A DNA stretch of 64,000 nt from NCBI GenBank assembly GCA_016648135.1, contig JADDOH010001521.1:372001-436000 (forward strand), written 5' to 3'. Under the pieces are notes generated by a model. That model did no database searches. It was not told the origin of the DNA and worked only from the letters and a program-made list of their open reading frames with translations. Positions 35,901-47,989 of the stretch are shown here, piece after piece. Source of the stretch: Agrypnia vestita (Eukaryota > Arthropoda > Insecta > Trichoptera > Phryganeidae). The first letter of the stretch is position 1; each line of letters begins with the position of its first letter. Position numbers and translations under genes: made by a program.

Positions 35901-37003
35901 GAGAGAGACACCAAAGCGTTGGAAAGGTACCACCAACGTTTTAGAAGGTCGCCAAGAATGGTAAAATAAACGCACAAGTGACAGTAAGCTTGAAGAAGCC
36001 AAAATAACTACCATACAAGGCTAGTGTCGAAAATAGAAAGACCAGCAGACGGCCCCTGTCACCTTCCCATACTCAATCTGCTCCGAAACTTGAGGCTTCA
36101 GGACTGGACTCTTCAGTCACCTGAAGACTGACGATGGTAAGGAAGTCTTCTTTGAAAACGAAGGACAGCCGACAATGCTGAGTAACTTAGCAACAAGGGA
36201 AGATACAAGCATTTTGTCGAGTCTCCTAGCCTAACTGATCGAATATAGTTATAATGATGACGGTGTAGGGACAACCCATTTTTCGTAAACCACTCTTTGT
36301 GTGATTGAAATATTATTTGTACTATATATTATGATTACTTTAAAAATGAAATGAAATCATTATTTTATCGAGATTATATCAGATTATCAAATCGCAAAAC
36401 CTGTGTCGTACGCGAATGAAAATATTATTTACTTATTGAATTATATCCGTACACTAGTACTAATCCGTTAATTTAATTTAAAATTGATTATGTGCTTTCA
36501 AATTATTAATTACTAGATAAGCCTGTTTTGATATTGTACTTACCTATTAGAGTTACAGTTTAATAACGTTTTAATAATAAATCTGTATCCATCGATATAT
36601 TATTAGTTTTGTAAATATAAAACCAATTAAAATTGCAATATAAAGTATAGATATTGCATTCGGGTTATTTGCACATTATAAGGTTTTATACAATATGTAA
36701 GGGATGAGTACACTTTCAATATATTCATTTTATAAGCGTCATACAATTTATTTATTACAAACTATTTATTGGTTACACAAAGGAATACTAAAAGCAGGGA
36801 AATGATTTATCAATGTTGAAAGCTTTATTTTTTAATTATATAATAATTAAAATACGAATTAACCACATATTTATAATATTATTTTGTATAATATCACCGA
36901 TTTAAGAAAATACCTAGTTATTACGCAATTATATCAATTTTTCATTTATAATCTCGAAAAAAGTGCAACTTTTTTAGTCTGAATATGCGTATATTTTATG
37001 TGT
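35901..37003. other. Spacer, nothing secure
   Basis: 35900-36260 is less AT-rich and ends with a LINE-like ATAATGATGACGGTGTAGG, but no reading frame supports it. The remainder is very AT-rich. Confidence 0.3.
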
Positions 37004-37790
37004 TGATAAAGTTATATTTATAAATAACATATATGAGTTTCTTATCTTTATAAATAAATAAATTTGCTATGGTTCGTTTATATATTAATATTAGATAAAC
37101 GTTTATTACTTAATTATTAAGGATTACGTAGGTAATCCGCAAGTATTCATATATAAAAGCACAATTTTTGAAGCTCGAAAATGTATATAATTTATGCAAT
37201 GAAGAAGTTGTAGAGGATCTAGGACTACCCGGACTCTAGTCCCTCGAGCGTGCCAATTGACCAATCGCGCTTGAGACAAGCCTCACTATCCACCAATGGT
37301 AGACCTGAACGATTCTCTTCTTCCGAACGCCGCCCGCGACAGTCGCGACATCTTCTGCATTCCGCGAACTGCTTTATTGCAATCTATACTTCAAATAAAT
37401 TCGACGTTTAACAGACCGTTTTTTGTAATTTTCTGGTTATCCTGTATATCCATCTCACCATTCATTCATATCTACCTGTTGTCACACTAATTCATTCACC
37501 GACTGCATTTGATTCACATATAAATGTACCAGGAGATCATGTTTCGACAAATGTGACATATATCATTAAAACGCAACCTTTATTTTGCTTCTCATTGCAT
37601 CCAATTATATCTCCAGACACACATAATATGAACATCTCCCAAAGGTTATATTTATAAATAACTTTCATAGATTTCACGTCTTTATAAATCAATAAAAATG
37701 GTTTTCGATCCAACGCTTATTTGTTTATATTAGATATACTTTACCAGGATTACGTAAGACTTACCTGGCGTTACCTGGGATTCATACTTC
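37004..37790 (+). repeat. Degenerate direct repeat pair (about 37004-37170 and 37643-37790)
   Basis: Both copies contain GTTATATTTATAAATAAC, a CTTTATAAAT(A/C)AATAAA segment and AGGATTACGTA. They lie about 640 bp apart in the same orientation and could be relics of terminal repeats. The part between holds a less AT-rich block (37215-37400) with no known domain. Confidence 0.4.
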
Positions 37791-38560
37791 TAGGGAGGTA
37801 TCTGAGGAATATTTTTAAGGGATGGCAATTCCACTACTAAAAGTACATAAGCGCTAATCGCTTTAACATCCTTACTAACCATCTTACTGTAAAAAACTTC
37901 TGATTTTTTTTTTTTAATGATGAATAAGAAAGATTAAAAATTCTTTCAAAATACACTGGAAGGGTTGGCATTGAATATAATATACTTTTATAAAGCAGGT
38001 GGTTAATGGGAGTGTGTACGCGTGTGTTATGCAGGTTCAGATCAATCAATGTATATAAAACTATACAAAAAACAGACAGATGGACATTCAGTGCTATATC
38101 ACGATATTTTAAGTGAGTTTTGCAAATGTAAATTTTTGCAAATAAAAGTTTTGCAAATATCAAATTTTAATTCTACATTATTTGATGAAAGTTTTCACAA
38201 TAAAAATCGTTTGCCAGATGCGTGAAACTTTGTCAATTTTCAAACAAATAATAAAATTTTAAAAATATTTAATACTCAGAATATTTTGAGTATGATCGAA
38301 TTTTTTAAGAACTCAACTTGGATTTTATGTTGTACTGTGTTCTTGAAAAATTAGAACATATAAAAAAGAGTTAAAATTTTAAATCATTTTCAGGCATATT
38401 GTAGTGTATATGTTAATAATTTGAAAAAATATCATGTAACATAACAAAACTATTCAAAAGTAGATATCTCATCACCAGCGACGACATCTATATACTAATT
38501 CATGGAGATGACAAATCTCAAACACAGATTGCGTCAGCCAATTTATACATACATAACATA
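37791..38560. other. AT-rich spacer, nothing recognised
   Basis: No conserved frame, RNA or repeat signal was seen. Confidence 0.4.
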
Positions 38561-38993
38561 CAGGGTGTCCTGTATCTCGACGTCAAGCCAAAATCGGGTG
38601 ATAGGCCAAGTCATAATAGTTATTAGAAAAATATTTAAAAAATAAAAAAAACAGTCAGTTAAAACTGGGCAAATTATTGATTTTGAGTACTTGGTTTGGT
38701 CAAATAGTGACATTTTCTTCCAAGCTGGAGCAGTGCTTTGAATTTTGGACAAAAGTTTACAGCAGCGTTATTCAAGATTACATAATAATAATAAAAAATG
38801 GAGAAAAATAAAGATTTGTAGCAACACGAGTGAAAAGACCGTCACAGGGTGTAGATTTTTTTGATTTTTAAAAATGCTTATAATTTTTAAAACACATTAC
38901 TGTTTTTTTTATTTTTTTAATATTTTTCTGATAACTATTATCACTTGGCCTATCATCCAATTTTCGCTTGACTTCGAGATACGGAACACTCTG
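38561..38993. mobile_element. MITE with long inverted repeats and TA target site
   Basis: Ends CAGGGTGTCCTGTATCTCGA and, inverted, CAGAGTGTTCCGTATCTCGA continue as terminal repeats of about 75 bp. TA flanks both sides (38559-38560 and 38994-38995). No transposase frame is present. Type inferred: Tc1/mariner-mobilised MITE. Confidence 0.85.
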
Positions 38994-38995
38994 TA

Positions 38996-39145
38996 TATAC
39001 TTCCAAAATTTGATAGATGTGGTGGTCAATCATGGGTGGAATCGTAAACGTTACATTAAGTAAAGTGATCACGTAAGCCAGCCACATTGTACGTCGTTAA
39101 CCTTATAAAGACTTCCATGCCTACTTTCTCTATAATATATCCTTA
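38996..39145 (-). repeat. Repeat M2, single arm, minus strand
   Basis: Contains CATGGGTGGAATCGTAAACG, AAGTGATCACGTAAGCCAGC and ATGCCTACTTTCTCTATAAT, the inverse of 25290-25490. It directly abuts the MITE at 38561-38993. Confidence 0.65.
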
Positions 39146-39466
39146 ATCCTTAAAAGAGTGCAAAAACTCTGTCACTTTTTAAAAAAATGGTTAGGGTGTT
39201 ATGCAGACTGATGGAAGTGATATCCAAATGTCTTTGGTGTCCATTCTGTCATAGTCAGTGTGGACACCCTATTCTTAACTTTTTACACAACACTATTCGA
39301 GAAGACATTATTGTCACCTGCATTTGCACAAATACCCAACTGCCGAAAACAGGTCATAATTTATTGCTTATTAAACTTCACTTCTCACTATTACATAAAC
39401 ATATACACAAACATTCATTTAATTTTCTTATATAAGTATATACCTAAATATACTTTTTATCTGTGC

Positions 39467-39501
<35 letters not shown>

Positions 39502-41009
39502 GTTTCTATCCATGCATATAATTTTTTATATATATTACTTTACTTTACTTTCTTTATTGCTTTTGTATTATACAATATATACTGTTCTTTTTATCCACAT
39601 TTTATATTTATATACTCAATTAATTAATTAATTAAACTTATAGTTATATAGTATTTTGTTGTATATCTTTATTATTTTTTGTTCTCACTATATTATTCAG
39701 CTGCTCATCTCGGCACAGGTTCTTCCTAGTGAGATGAGCGGCTCCATCTCCTATGTCATGTAACAAGATGAAGATAAATAAATAAATAAATGTAAAGTTC
39801 TTCTTACAACTAGACCGTGCCACGCTGAGCCGACGTACTTAATAAAATACCTCTTTTAATACTTTTCGCCTTACATTTTTATTCATCCCTTCCCCTCGCC
39901 CCCCGCAAGGTGGGGGATGGAGATGTAGGGCGTACATACAATATCCCTTAGGTCTAATAAATATAAATCTCCTCTGTCATAGCCTCGCTTCCTTATCTCG
40001 GCTGCAACCCTTGCCGCCGCGGCCTTTCCACGGTTCAAGGAACTCCCCCGCAGATATATATTATATTTTATATTTTCCCTAACAAGGTAGCCCGCCGCGA
40101 AGTGCGCGTGAAGTAAATCTCCATTTTAAATGTGATACATACTTCTTTTTGTCTATGATGTGTGTAAAAAGTATCGCAGTACTAGAGTGTGAAACTAGCC
40201 AAAGGACGACTCGAAAGAAAGACACGAGACCGAATGGTTCAGCCCGAATATATTATTTTGTATATTTATTAAAATAAAGTTTTGCCGTGGAAACTGCAGT
40301 TACTAACTACGTCTTTAATTCCCCACTGCAAAGGCTTCCTAGACTAGCAAACAGATAAGAGCAACTTGACGTCTTTGCCAATAACGTTATAATATTCAAA
40401 CATATTTTAAAAGATGTATCGAAAGATTACTAGTATTTGTCAAATTGTATTTAAATAATTGATTTGTATTTGTTTTGATTGTTGGTTGAGTGAGATAACT
40501 AGCTATTATGTACAAATTTTATTATATTATGAATTTTTAAGCTTGTGCTATTGCTTTTCACTCTATATTATTACTTTTTTTGTTTTTGATTTTCTATTAT
40601 ATTATGTTTTCCTTATTTTTATTTTTTATTTATTTATTTATACAGTAGATACATTTTTTTTAAATATTAAATTGATTCTATATTATAACATTTTTACAGA
40701 CTTCTGCTTGTTGAATACTTACTTTTTACATTATATCATATTTATCTTAATATATTTGTATGTGTATTTTAAGTATTTTCTTTCCACTTTACGTCATTAT
40801 TATTTTTATATGTTATTATTTTTTCTTTAAAATATCTATTCTACAAATGTACACTTTAGGTGTTAATAAAAAAAATAAAGAATAATAATAATAATCTGCA
40901 AGTAAAGCTTCATGCGAGTATAGGATGATTAACGAAGCATGAAACTTTCAGTATGTTTTATCGTCTTTGCTTAGCCCTAGTAAAATTTATAGCATCTTTT
41001 TGACGATCT
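39146..41009. other. AT-rich spacer with LINE-type 3' tails
   Basis: A TA run lies at 39468-39496. The segment 39695-39790 ends in (AAAT)n after AGATGAGCGGCTCCATCTCC and looks like a LINE 3' end. A second A-rich end with (AAT)n lies at 40870-40894. The long T-rich plus frames (39260-39631, 40459-40830) are low-complexity. No gene was recognised. Confidence 0.4.
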
Positions 41010-41185
41010 ACGGAGAGGCGTCCATAGCAACATGCGTTAATCGACCCGTTCGGATTAGGTGGCCCGGGTTTCAATCCCTATCTCCAGCCGCTTTTTAGCC
41101 GTGAATTCGAACGAAACTTCGGCGTTGCATGTTGCACGAAGTTACGGGGACACACAAAGAACGGACTGACAGACAATGAAATTAT
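41010..41185 (+). repeat. tRNA-derived SINE-like repeat, family C
   Basis: The head has GGCCCGGGTTTCAATCCC as B box. The body has GTGAATTCGAACGAAACTTC and GCACGAAGTTACGGGGACAC, ending near GACTGACAGACAATGAAATT. Opposite orientation to the other copies. Confidence 0.65.
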
Positions 41186-41689
41186 TTTGTTTGATATTTA
41201 GTTTGAATACTTCACCTGTCGATGTCAGGTCACTCTCGAGACTCGAGTTACATAATTAAACTAAAGTAGTGTAATAATTTATTCCATACAAGTTCATTGA
41301 ATCTCTACAAAGTTAATGCCGATTCTTTGAATAATATTCACATTTTTAGTTCATTCTCCACTCTATCGTACGAAGATTTTCCAGACATGCTCCTTAGTAA
41401 CTGCATATTTACCGCATTCAGTCACTTTTATCTATATAATTCATATTTCATTTTCAATGCATTTTTCATACACCCGATGGTCTTAGTAAAAAAATGCAAT
41501 AACTGCTCTACAAATTCCAAATGCTAGTCTTGCATTCCCTCTGCGCTGTCTTTTTAAAATGCCGTTGCTTTGTCGACTTCACCAGCTTTTACATTTTTCA
41601 CTATTACATTTTATTTACATAAACAAAAATATTTTAATAACTAACTACTTAAAACCCAAGAAAAAAGCTTGATACGTTAGTAATCCCAA

Positions 41690-41836
41690 TTATAATAATT
41701 TCGTTGTCTGTCTGTCCGTCGGTCCGTCCGTCTGTCTGTCCATCTGTCCGTCCGTCAAACAAATTAAAAACGGCCGCAGACGGGGCTTGAACCCCGAGCG
41801 ATCAAACTCGAGCACCGAACGGAAGACGCCACCACC
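41690..41836 (-). repeat. Family C repeat with long (GTCY)n run
   Basis: Head on minus with GGGGTTCAAGCCCC. The run of GTCT/GTCC units spans about 41704-41756. The edge ATCCCAATTATAATAATTTC is shared with 26637 and 27272. Mariner copy 2 starts 37 bp further on. Confidence 0.75.
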
Positions 41837-41872
41837 TTGTGTGTGGGATGTTTGATATATAGACTACATATA

Positions 41873-43156
41873 TTAGGTCCTTACATATGAAATTGGCGTT
41901 TAGTATAGGAGGAACATAAAGCCGATTTTTTTTTATTATAATATATTTATTTAATCAAAGTATGTACCATTGCTATCTATGCACTTTTGCCATCTCATAG
42001 GTAGTTCATCGATCCTTTACTAAAAAAAACATTCGGACGGGAATCAATAAAATCTTTGAAGGCGGTTTGGACTGCCCCATCGGAGTTGAATTTTTTCCTT
42101 TGCAAGAAGTTATCCAAATTTCGAAAAAAATGGTAATCTGTTGGAACAAGGTCCGGAGAGTATGGTGGATGTCTTAGACATTCCAATTGAAGCTCCTCTA
42201 ATTTGGTAGCCGTCTGTTGTGCAGTGTGTGGTCTAGCGTTATCATGAAGCAGCAGTGGCCTAGAGCGATTAACCAGCCTCGGTTGTTTAGCAGCTAGCTT
42301 TTCCATCATGGTTTGCAGTGCTGACAATAGACATCTGCCGTAATCGTCTGGCCAGATTTAAGAAAGCTGTAGTGAACGACACCAACACTAGTCCACCACA
42401 CGCTCACAAGTAACTTTTTTGGAGTCAATTTTCGCTTGGGGCATGGTTTGGCTGGTTCGGCAGGGTTCAGCCATTGCGATGAGCGCTTCCGATTATCGTA
42501 CAGGATCCACTTTTCATCACAAGTAATGATTCGATTTAAAATCCCTTCATTATTGTGCCGGTTGAGTAATGCAACGCAGCAATCAACGCGCGTTTGTTGA
42601 TTTGCTTCACTCAATTCGTGAGGTACCCACCTTTCAAGCTTTTTCACCTTACCAATTTGCTTCAAGTGGATTAAAATAGTTTTATCACTAACACCGCAGC
42701 CTGCACCTAACTCGGATGTGGTTTGCGATGGATCCGCTTCCACAATAGCCTTCAATTCTTCATTATCAACTTTGGTCTCCGGCCGTCCACGGGGCTTGTT
42801 CTGCAGGTCGAAATTTCCAGAACGAAAACGTTGGAACCAAAAACGCACTGTGTTTTCTTTTGCGGCACCGTCGCCATACACATCATTAATCCTTCGAGCC
42901 GTTTCTGCAGCACTGGTGCCACGGTGGAACTCGTACTCGTAAATAACGCGATATTTCAAGTTTTTCATTTTGTAAACTGAGTGACGCAAAGAAAAAAACA
43001 ATTGAGGAAAAAACAAATAAATTATAATTTTTAAAACACAAATACATGAGTAAATAGCTGTATAAATTTGGATTTGGAATTCCTAACCAAAGAGAAGATA
43101 TTTGAGATCAAATTTGCCAGTACGGCAAAACGCCAATTTCATATGTAAGGACCTAA
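41873..43156 (-). mobile_element. Mariner element, copy 2, inverted
   Basis: A 1284-bp element with the same perfect 29-bp ends as 13171-14455 and TA at 41871-41872 and 43157-43158. Transposase on minus (42968 to 41951). It carries two single-base deletions instead of stop codons. Confidence 0.95.
41951..42968 (-). pseudogene. Mariner transposase, two 1-bp deletions
   Basis: ATG is at 42968. The frame is intact through the helix-turn-helix part (LKQIGK is unbroken here), the first catalytic Asp (TCDEKW) and Trp where copy 1 has a stop. One base is lost near 42322, after ADVYC, and another near 42015, after FFSKG, so the C-terminal third is out of frame and the natural end is lost. The second and third Asp (HDNARPH, VPTDYHFF) lie in the shifted part. 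It is non-functional, by a different route from copy 1. Confidence 0.93.
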
Positions 43157-43224
43157 TATTATAAAACTTGGCAAAGACGCGAATAGTTGATAAATAAACG
43201 ATATATTCGCAACCTGCGGCGTCT

Positions 43225-43294
43225 TCTGCTGTGGTGTAGTGGTAAGAGTATCTGACTCCCACAGTGGAGCTCGGGTTCGATTCCCGATACCGGA
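43225..43294 (+). repeat. tRNA-Gly-like sequence (pseudo-tRNA or SINE head)
   Basis: The T arm is perfect (TCGGG, loop TTCGATT, CCCGA). The A-box region TGGTGTAGTGGTAAGAG resembles tRNA-Gly. The 7-base acceptor ends TCTGCTG and TACCGGA pair at most positions with two wobbles and one mismatch. The anticodon stem is poor, so a working tRNA is unlikely. A T-rich tract follows. It lies 67 bp from mariner copy 2. Confidence 0.5.
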
Positions 43295-43489
43295 ATTTTT
43301 TTCTCATTTTTTTTGTTTATTGTTGTCTATTTTTTTTAAATTAAAAAAAATCGATTTTTTTAAAAAAACCTTTTTTAGACTCTTTGTTATTCTACTTATA
43401 TGTCCTCATTCGCTCCTTAAGCTTCTCTCCGGTGAGAAATAAACGCAAAAATACAGTTTCTATATCATTTCACAAGTCCACAACTCTTC

Positions 43490-43740
43490 CCTAAAGAGTA
43501 GCGGCCCCTTGGGACGTGACATTGACTTCTCACCCCGAGGGTTCCGAATTCGAATCCCGGCGAGTAACAATACATCAATGTGATTTTCTTAAGTCTGATG
43601 TTTTGATGTATAAATTGGACCTCGTGGTATATTAAACAAATAAAAATCACATTAAAGTTATATCCCGCTAGAGTCAGCGGATGGTAGTTAGGTCTGAATA
43701 GATCGTCTTCCAGGAACAAAATAATCGTTAAGACATCTTA
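43490..43740 (+). repeat. tRNA-derived SINE-like repeat, head related to family B
   Basis: The segment CACCCCGAGGGTTCCGAATT with CGAATCCCGG resembles the head of 16579-16652. The body after about 43570 is different, so it is another SINE family or a recombinant. Confidence 0.5.
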
Positions 43741-44044
43741 CACGTCTAAATAATTGAAGGTCAACTGCAAATAAAGAGACCTCGATATATTCACAGGTAA
43801 CCACCCGCTCCCTGTGTCATTGGTAATTGAGATGAATGCTAAAGGACCCACGTGCTCTCCCCAGGGACCCAGTTAATGTTTGGGATAGGACGAGCACATC
43901 TTTTATGGAGCGTCATCAGGTATACGAGATTTAAGCCAGGAGAGTGATTTCATTTTATTATTTATTTTCCAATTTGTGTATGAACACCCGTATAAGATGA
44001 TGTCTGTGTGCAGAAAATCTTACTTATAACTTCTTCTTCAAACA
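43741..44044. other. Spacer, nothing recognised
   Basis: Unique-looking and moderately AT-rich sequence without a recognisable frame. Confidence 0.35.
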
Positions 44045-44185
44045 CAGCAAAATTATTTTGTGGTGACATATAATTATAATTTATTGAAATAGACTGTGAT
44101 TATTACACCGCTTTTCTATTAAAAAAAATCAACATGATTCACAACCCATGGCCCCTTCGTCAGGATACAAATGTATACTAATAAA
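44045..44185 (-). repeat. Half of a foldback repeat related to 24227-24500
   Basis: Shares TTTGTGGTGACAT with 24217-24230. On minus it carries CTGACGAAGGGGCCATGGG (44163 downward), where the GAAAC of the related module is degraded. The copy at 61098-61215 matches it inverted. Confidence 0.55.
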
Positions 44186-44339
44186 ATTAAATTTAAAAAT
44201 CAAAATATAGATAATCAAAACAACAATTATAATAAATACACAAAGTTTATTTCTATAAATTATAATCTTACTTATAAATTATTATTTTATAATTGAGGAT
44301 AAGGGTGTAAAAACAGTGCCTTTGCAAAAAACCTTTCCT

Positions 44340-44545
44340 GAAAAAATGGAAAGAGAACTGACAGAAGACGAACGAAAGTAGTGGATATCGTCGCTGTATA
44401 TATAATAAATCCTATGTTCCGTTTAGTACATCTGAGATACACGAATCAATTTGTCATTTTCTCGTATAAATAATAGACATATACTAAAAAAACAGTGTCG
44501 TTCATCTGGAAGGTCTGCCTGGTAATTATTTAAAATATCTATACC
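44340..44545 (+). repeat. Repeat M3
   Basis: Contains TTTAGTACATCTGAGATA, GAATCAATTTGTCATTTT and TTCATCTGGAAGGTCTGCCT, all of which recur in both arms of 62400-62680. Confidence 0.65.
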
Positions 44546-44936
44546 TATAAAACTCAATGTCTGTCTGTCCACTCAAATTTTGCATACTTATGCTTTGGGA
44601 CCCGGCGGATAACATAGGCAATTATTTTCCCCTGTTCTCTTACCTCTCCTCCTCCCCCTGACCTATTTTCGATCCGAACCTGAGTGCGATGCGAGTATTT
44701 TTCATGAAATCGTTTTTTTTATATATTTTTTTAATATTAACAGGATAATAGGTACTTGATACTCTAATAATAAAACATGATCATTAATGGTAATAAATTT
44801 AAGTATAAAAATTATCACGCTAAAGTAACATTTATTTTTACATTTAAGTATATTTATGTGTATTAAATTTAGTGTTTGAATGTAGTGCGATCATGTTATA
44901 AGAATATGTAAATAAATAATTGATTTAATGGATCTA
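44546..44936. other. Spacer, nothing recognised
   Basis: 44560-44700 has a short GTCTGTCTGTCC and C-rich sequence. The rest is AT-rich. Confidence 0.35.
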
Positions 44937-45370
44937 TAGGTTCAGGTCATCATTTAGAAAATGGATTTTGTGTATGAGTAAGTTTTTGAACGATGATAAG
45001 GTATCTGCAAGAATATCAGCATCAATGTTAGGGTCAGCACAATACATATTATATGTGCGACACAACCTTGTGATGGGAGAAAAGTAACCAACATAATTAG
45101 TGTGCTGGCTCATTCTAAAGAACTCCGGGTTTCTTATACGGGGTTTAACATGCAAATTTATGTCAGATAGAGAAAGAGAATGAATAGCTCCACTGAGAAT
45201 CTTGTGTAGCACAACGAAATCGGATATTATCGATTCTCGTAACATGTGTGGTGTAGTATGGTGACCAAATAACTGACGAATATTCTAATATACTCCGTAT
45301 TAGTGATGTATAGAGAATTTTTAAAGTCGTGAGTAATTCTGGTGATAATTGATATTTAATGAGGTATAAA
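44937..45370 (-). pseudogene. Non-LTR retrotransposon C-terminal fragment
   Basis: Minus strand: LKILYTSLIRSILEYSSVIW then SPYYTTH, the post-RT segment with the conserved EYSSVIW. After a frameshift near 45240 it reads RESIISDFVVLHKILSGAIH and continues to a stop at 44937 with PRIRNPEFFR and RLCRTYN. This is the C-terminus of a Jockey/R1-like LINE. The RT palm and endonuclease are absent. Confidence 0.8.
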
Positions 45371-46439
45371 AATTAATTAAATCAATGTTTTGGTAATAAT
45401 ACGCACAGATAGATCAAACCATAAAAATAAAGAAAAAAAATATTTTTTCATTACTCGTCTTACAATGTGAGGGTGGGCGTACGAACAAAGCGTTACAAGA
45501 TGTAATAAACACAATATTTGCCAACTAACATGCTAATAGATAACGGTTTATCCGGGGGTTATCCGGGCCGGATCGCTCGAATCGTGATCAGAATATTAGC
45601 TTGAATTTGAGATTATATTAATTAATTGTTCCACAGTAGGCGTGCAGATTATGAACCGGAGGCTTATACGTATCCCCTATCTTAATTATTATTAGTACCC
45701 GACAGACTTACACAATTAAATAATGAATACGCCGCACTCGCGAAATGTAATAATTAATAATAATATTATTTTTCATATTTTATTTTACAAATTTAAAATA
45801 TTTTTATATTGATCATATAAATGGATGGAATCTAACTACGTTATCTCTACTTGAGTTAAAATGAAATATAATATTAAAAATAAAAAAAATCATTTGGCTT
45901 TGTAATATAAATAATGCACACAAAATATGTTTTTTTTATTAATATTACTATAGTTTCATTAAAGGCGGACCCGCCAATATCGGTCGTGCTCACTCGCCGC
46001 CTGATTGGCATTTTTAAATGCTAAAAGGTCACTGCACAAGGCAAGCCCGAGAAAAAAATATAGTGAAACCACATAGCGGACCACACAAATTCGCCCTCAT
46101 TGTCACCGGCAACAAATTTTCTTTATGATTATTATCAGATATTACAGTATATAGCATAGTGTAATAGTAAGTTTTGTAAATAACAGATGTATAGCAAAAA
46201 ATTAATCGAAATAAATGTACATAGTTAGGAAAGGAGATGCCAGGGAGTTGAGACAGACATGAAAGAGAGCTCTTCCCTTCTAGGTTAAAAGGACATAAAC
46301 AAAAATAATAATAACACCACGGCCATGGCCGGCAGAGAACAAACTAAAAGTCCACTAGCATACTCAAGGCAGTACTAGTTAAGTACCAGAAAGCCGCCAC
46401 CATCAAGCTACTATAGTTTCAAGAGGAGCTGTCCCACTC
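45371..46439. other. AT-rich spacer, nothing recognised
   Basis: No conserved frame, RNA or repeat signal was seen. 45960-46100 is slightly less AT-rich. Confidence 0.4.
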
Positions 46440-46930
46440 ACCATCAGGTGTTCGAGTTGCCAATATCTAGGCGCTACGTAAAATTGGCTCATTTAACGTC
46501 GATCCCCTCACCCTTCTTCCTCTCGCCTACACAAAGTCAAATCCCAGCTGTCATCGAGTGTGCATCGTTTCGTTGTTGCATAAAAGTTATCATCGAACAT
46601 CGAATATTTATGTCGCATATACCGAACCTTTCGCAAGCAATCCTTTTTTCACTTGTGCAAGCACTTTTAAGTCATTATCGCTGTGAAAGGGAGAAAGAAA
46701 TCTTCGTATGGTAAGTTTGGGCTCCCATCTTTTCCTCTTCCTCATTTTCGAGATGCAGCCCATTTTTTCGTTCGTCTTCCGCAACCCCTTTATTTCTGTC
46801 AACATTCATTCAATCCTCGTGCCGGCGAATCGCGTCGTGCACAATCAGGTATCCGCGCGGTGGGCGGGGTTTTTTTGTTCATTAACGGAAAAAGCTCTAG
46901 AATTGGAGAAGTGGATTGAAACGTGATATT
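46440..46930. other. Unique GC-richer block, unidentified
   Basis: Stands out from AT-rich flanks. Overlapping plus frames (46448-46714, 46683-46919, 46708-46926) carry no known domain, and a donor-like TATGGTAAGTTT is at 46707-46718. It could be an exon, a promoter or a conserved noncoding element. Confidence 0.25.
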
Positions 46931-47989
46931 ATTCGTAAGTGTGTTTTCAGAATTTAGATTTTTAGGATTTCATCGGTTTCTTAATTGTTAATTATCCACC
47001 CTTTACAAGGAACCGAGAAGAGAAGTAGTAAAGAACATCATAAGGGATGGATAATGATCATCCAACAGCTAATTTTAATACTACCATTCCGGTAGGGGAC
47101 ACTATATAACCCAAGAAATCTTATTTTTAAATCTACGTAATAATTCTAAATAATATTGAGCTAGTATTCTTTGTAACCCTCATAAATATCCCAGAGAATA
47201 CAACACCCAAAAAAAAAAAAATGATAATGTCTGGTAAGATCGTCAAAAATACAAAGAAAATTATTATATAGACCATCGGGAATATTATGTACGATGCAGT
47301 TACGTCATTCTGCTTGCATAACTTCCATCGGCCTGACGCTTGTGAGTGATGATACGTCAAAATACTAAGGTTTCTTATAAAATTACGACAAAATTAGTAG
47401 AATCTTGTTTGCATTGTGTCAGAAATGTAATTTCAAATATAATAGAACATTTTCAAACCATAATACTTCATTAAAACACAAATTTGACTGGGTCACCCTG
47501 TACCCCGCTCCGAATTTCGGTACCCTAAAGTTTAGTGTCTTTATTGGCCTCCATTTTCATTTCGTGGATACATTTTTATCAACGGCGTTTTTTCTTAAAT
47601 TAACACTTCGATTTTCAATCGTAATATTTTATTAAATAAATCGTAAATATTTTATTAAATAAATTTATAAATATCATCAAGCTGTGGGAGGCAAACAGAA
47701 CACTTGAAATTGACTAAAGTTTTATTAATTAACTAATATCACTGGTCACGAATTAAATCGGAGCACCGTTCTTTTATTCGCATCAATTCTGTAATACGCA
47801 ATACTTGTTACTATAGAATATTTCACGTAGATACGTAAGTAAATACTTTTCTATTTCACTTTACTCTTGTACATCGCTTGTTTATGGTCATCGCGTGGGT
47901 TTGCAATTCGTTAATTTATCTATATCTATATAAATCTATAAAAATCGTATTCCATCATAACAACATACTATACTATGCAGAGTGTTTGT
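46931..47989. other. AT-rich spacer, nothing recognised
   Basis: No conserved frame, RNA or repeat signal was seen. Confidence 0.4.

Noticed and set aside
35901..36260. Possible LINE coding remnant
   Set aside because: Only the closing ATAATGATGACGG looks LINE-like. Translations are broken in all frames without a recognisable motif.
39260..39631. 123-codon hydrophobic frame (similar case at 40459-40830)
   Set aside because: Same composition effect, with TA microsatellite inside the frame.
42718..42980. Plus-strand frames in mariner copy 2 (and the minus ones at 13347-13609)
   Set aside because: They are antisense shadows of the transposase and appear in both copies for that reason.
43225..43294. 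Functional tRNA gene
   Set aside because: The anticodon stem does not pair well and one acceptor pair is mismatched, so I list it as tRNA-like only.
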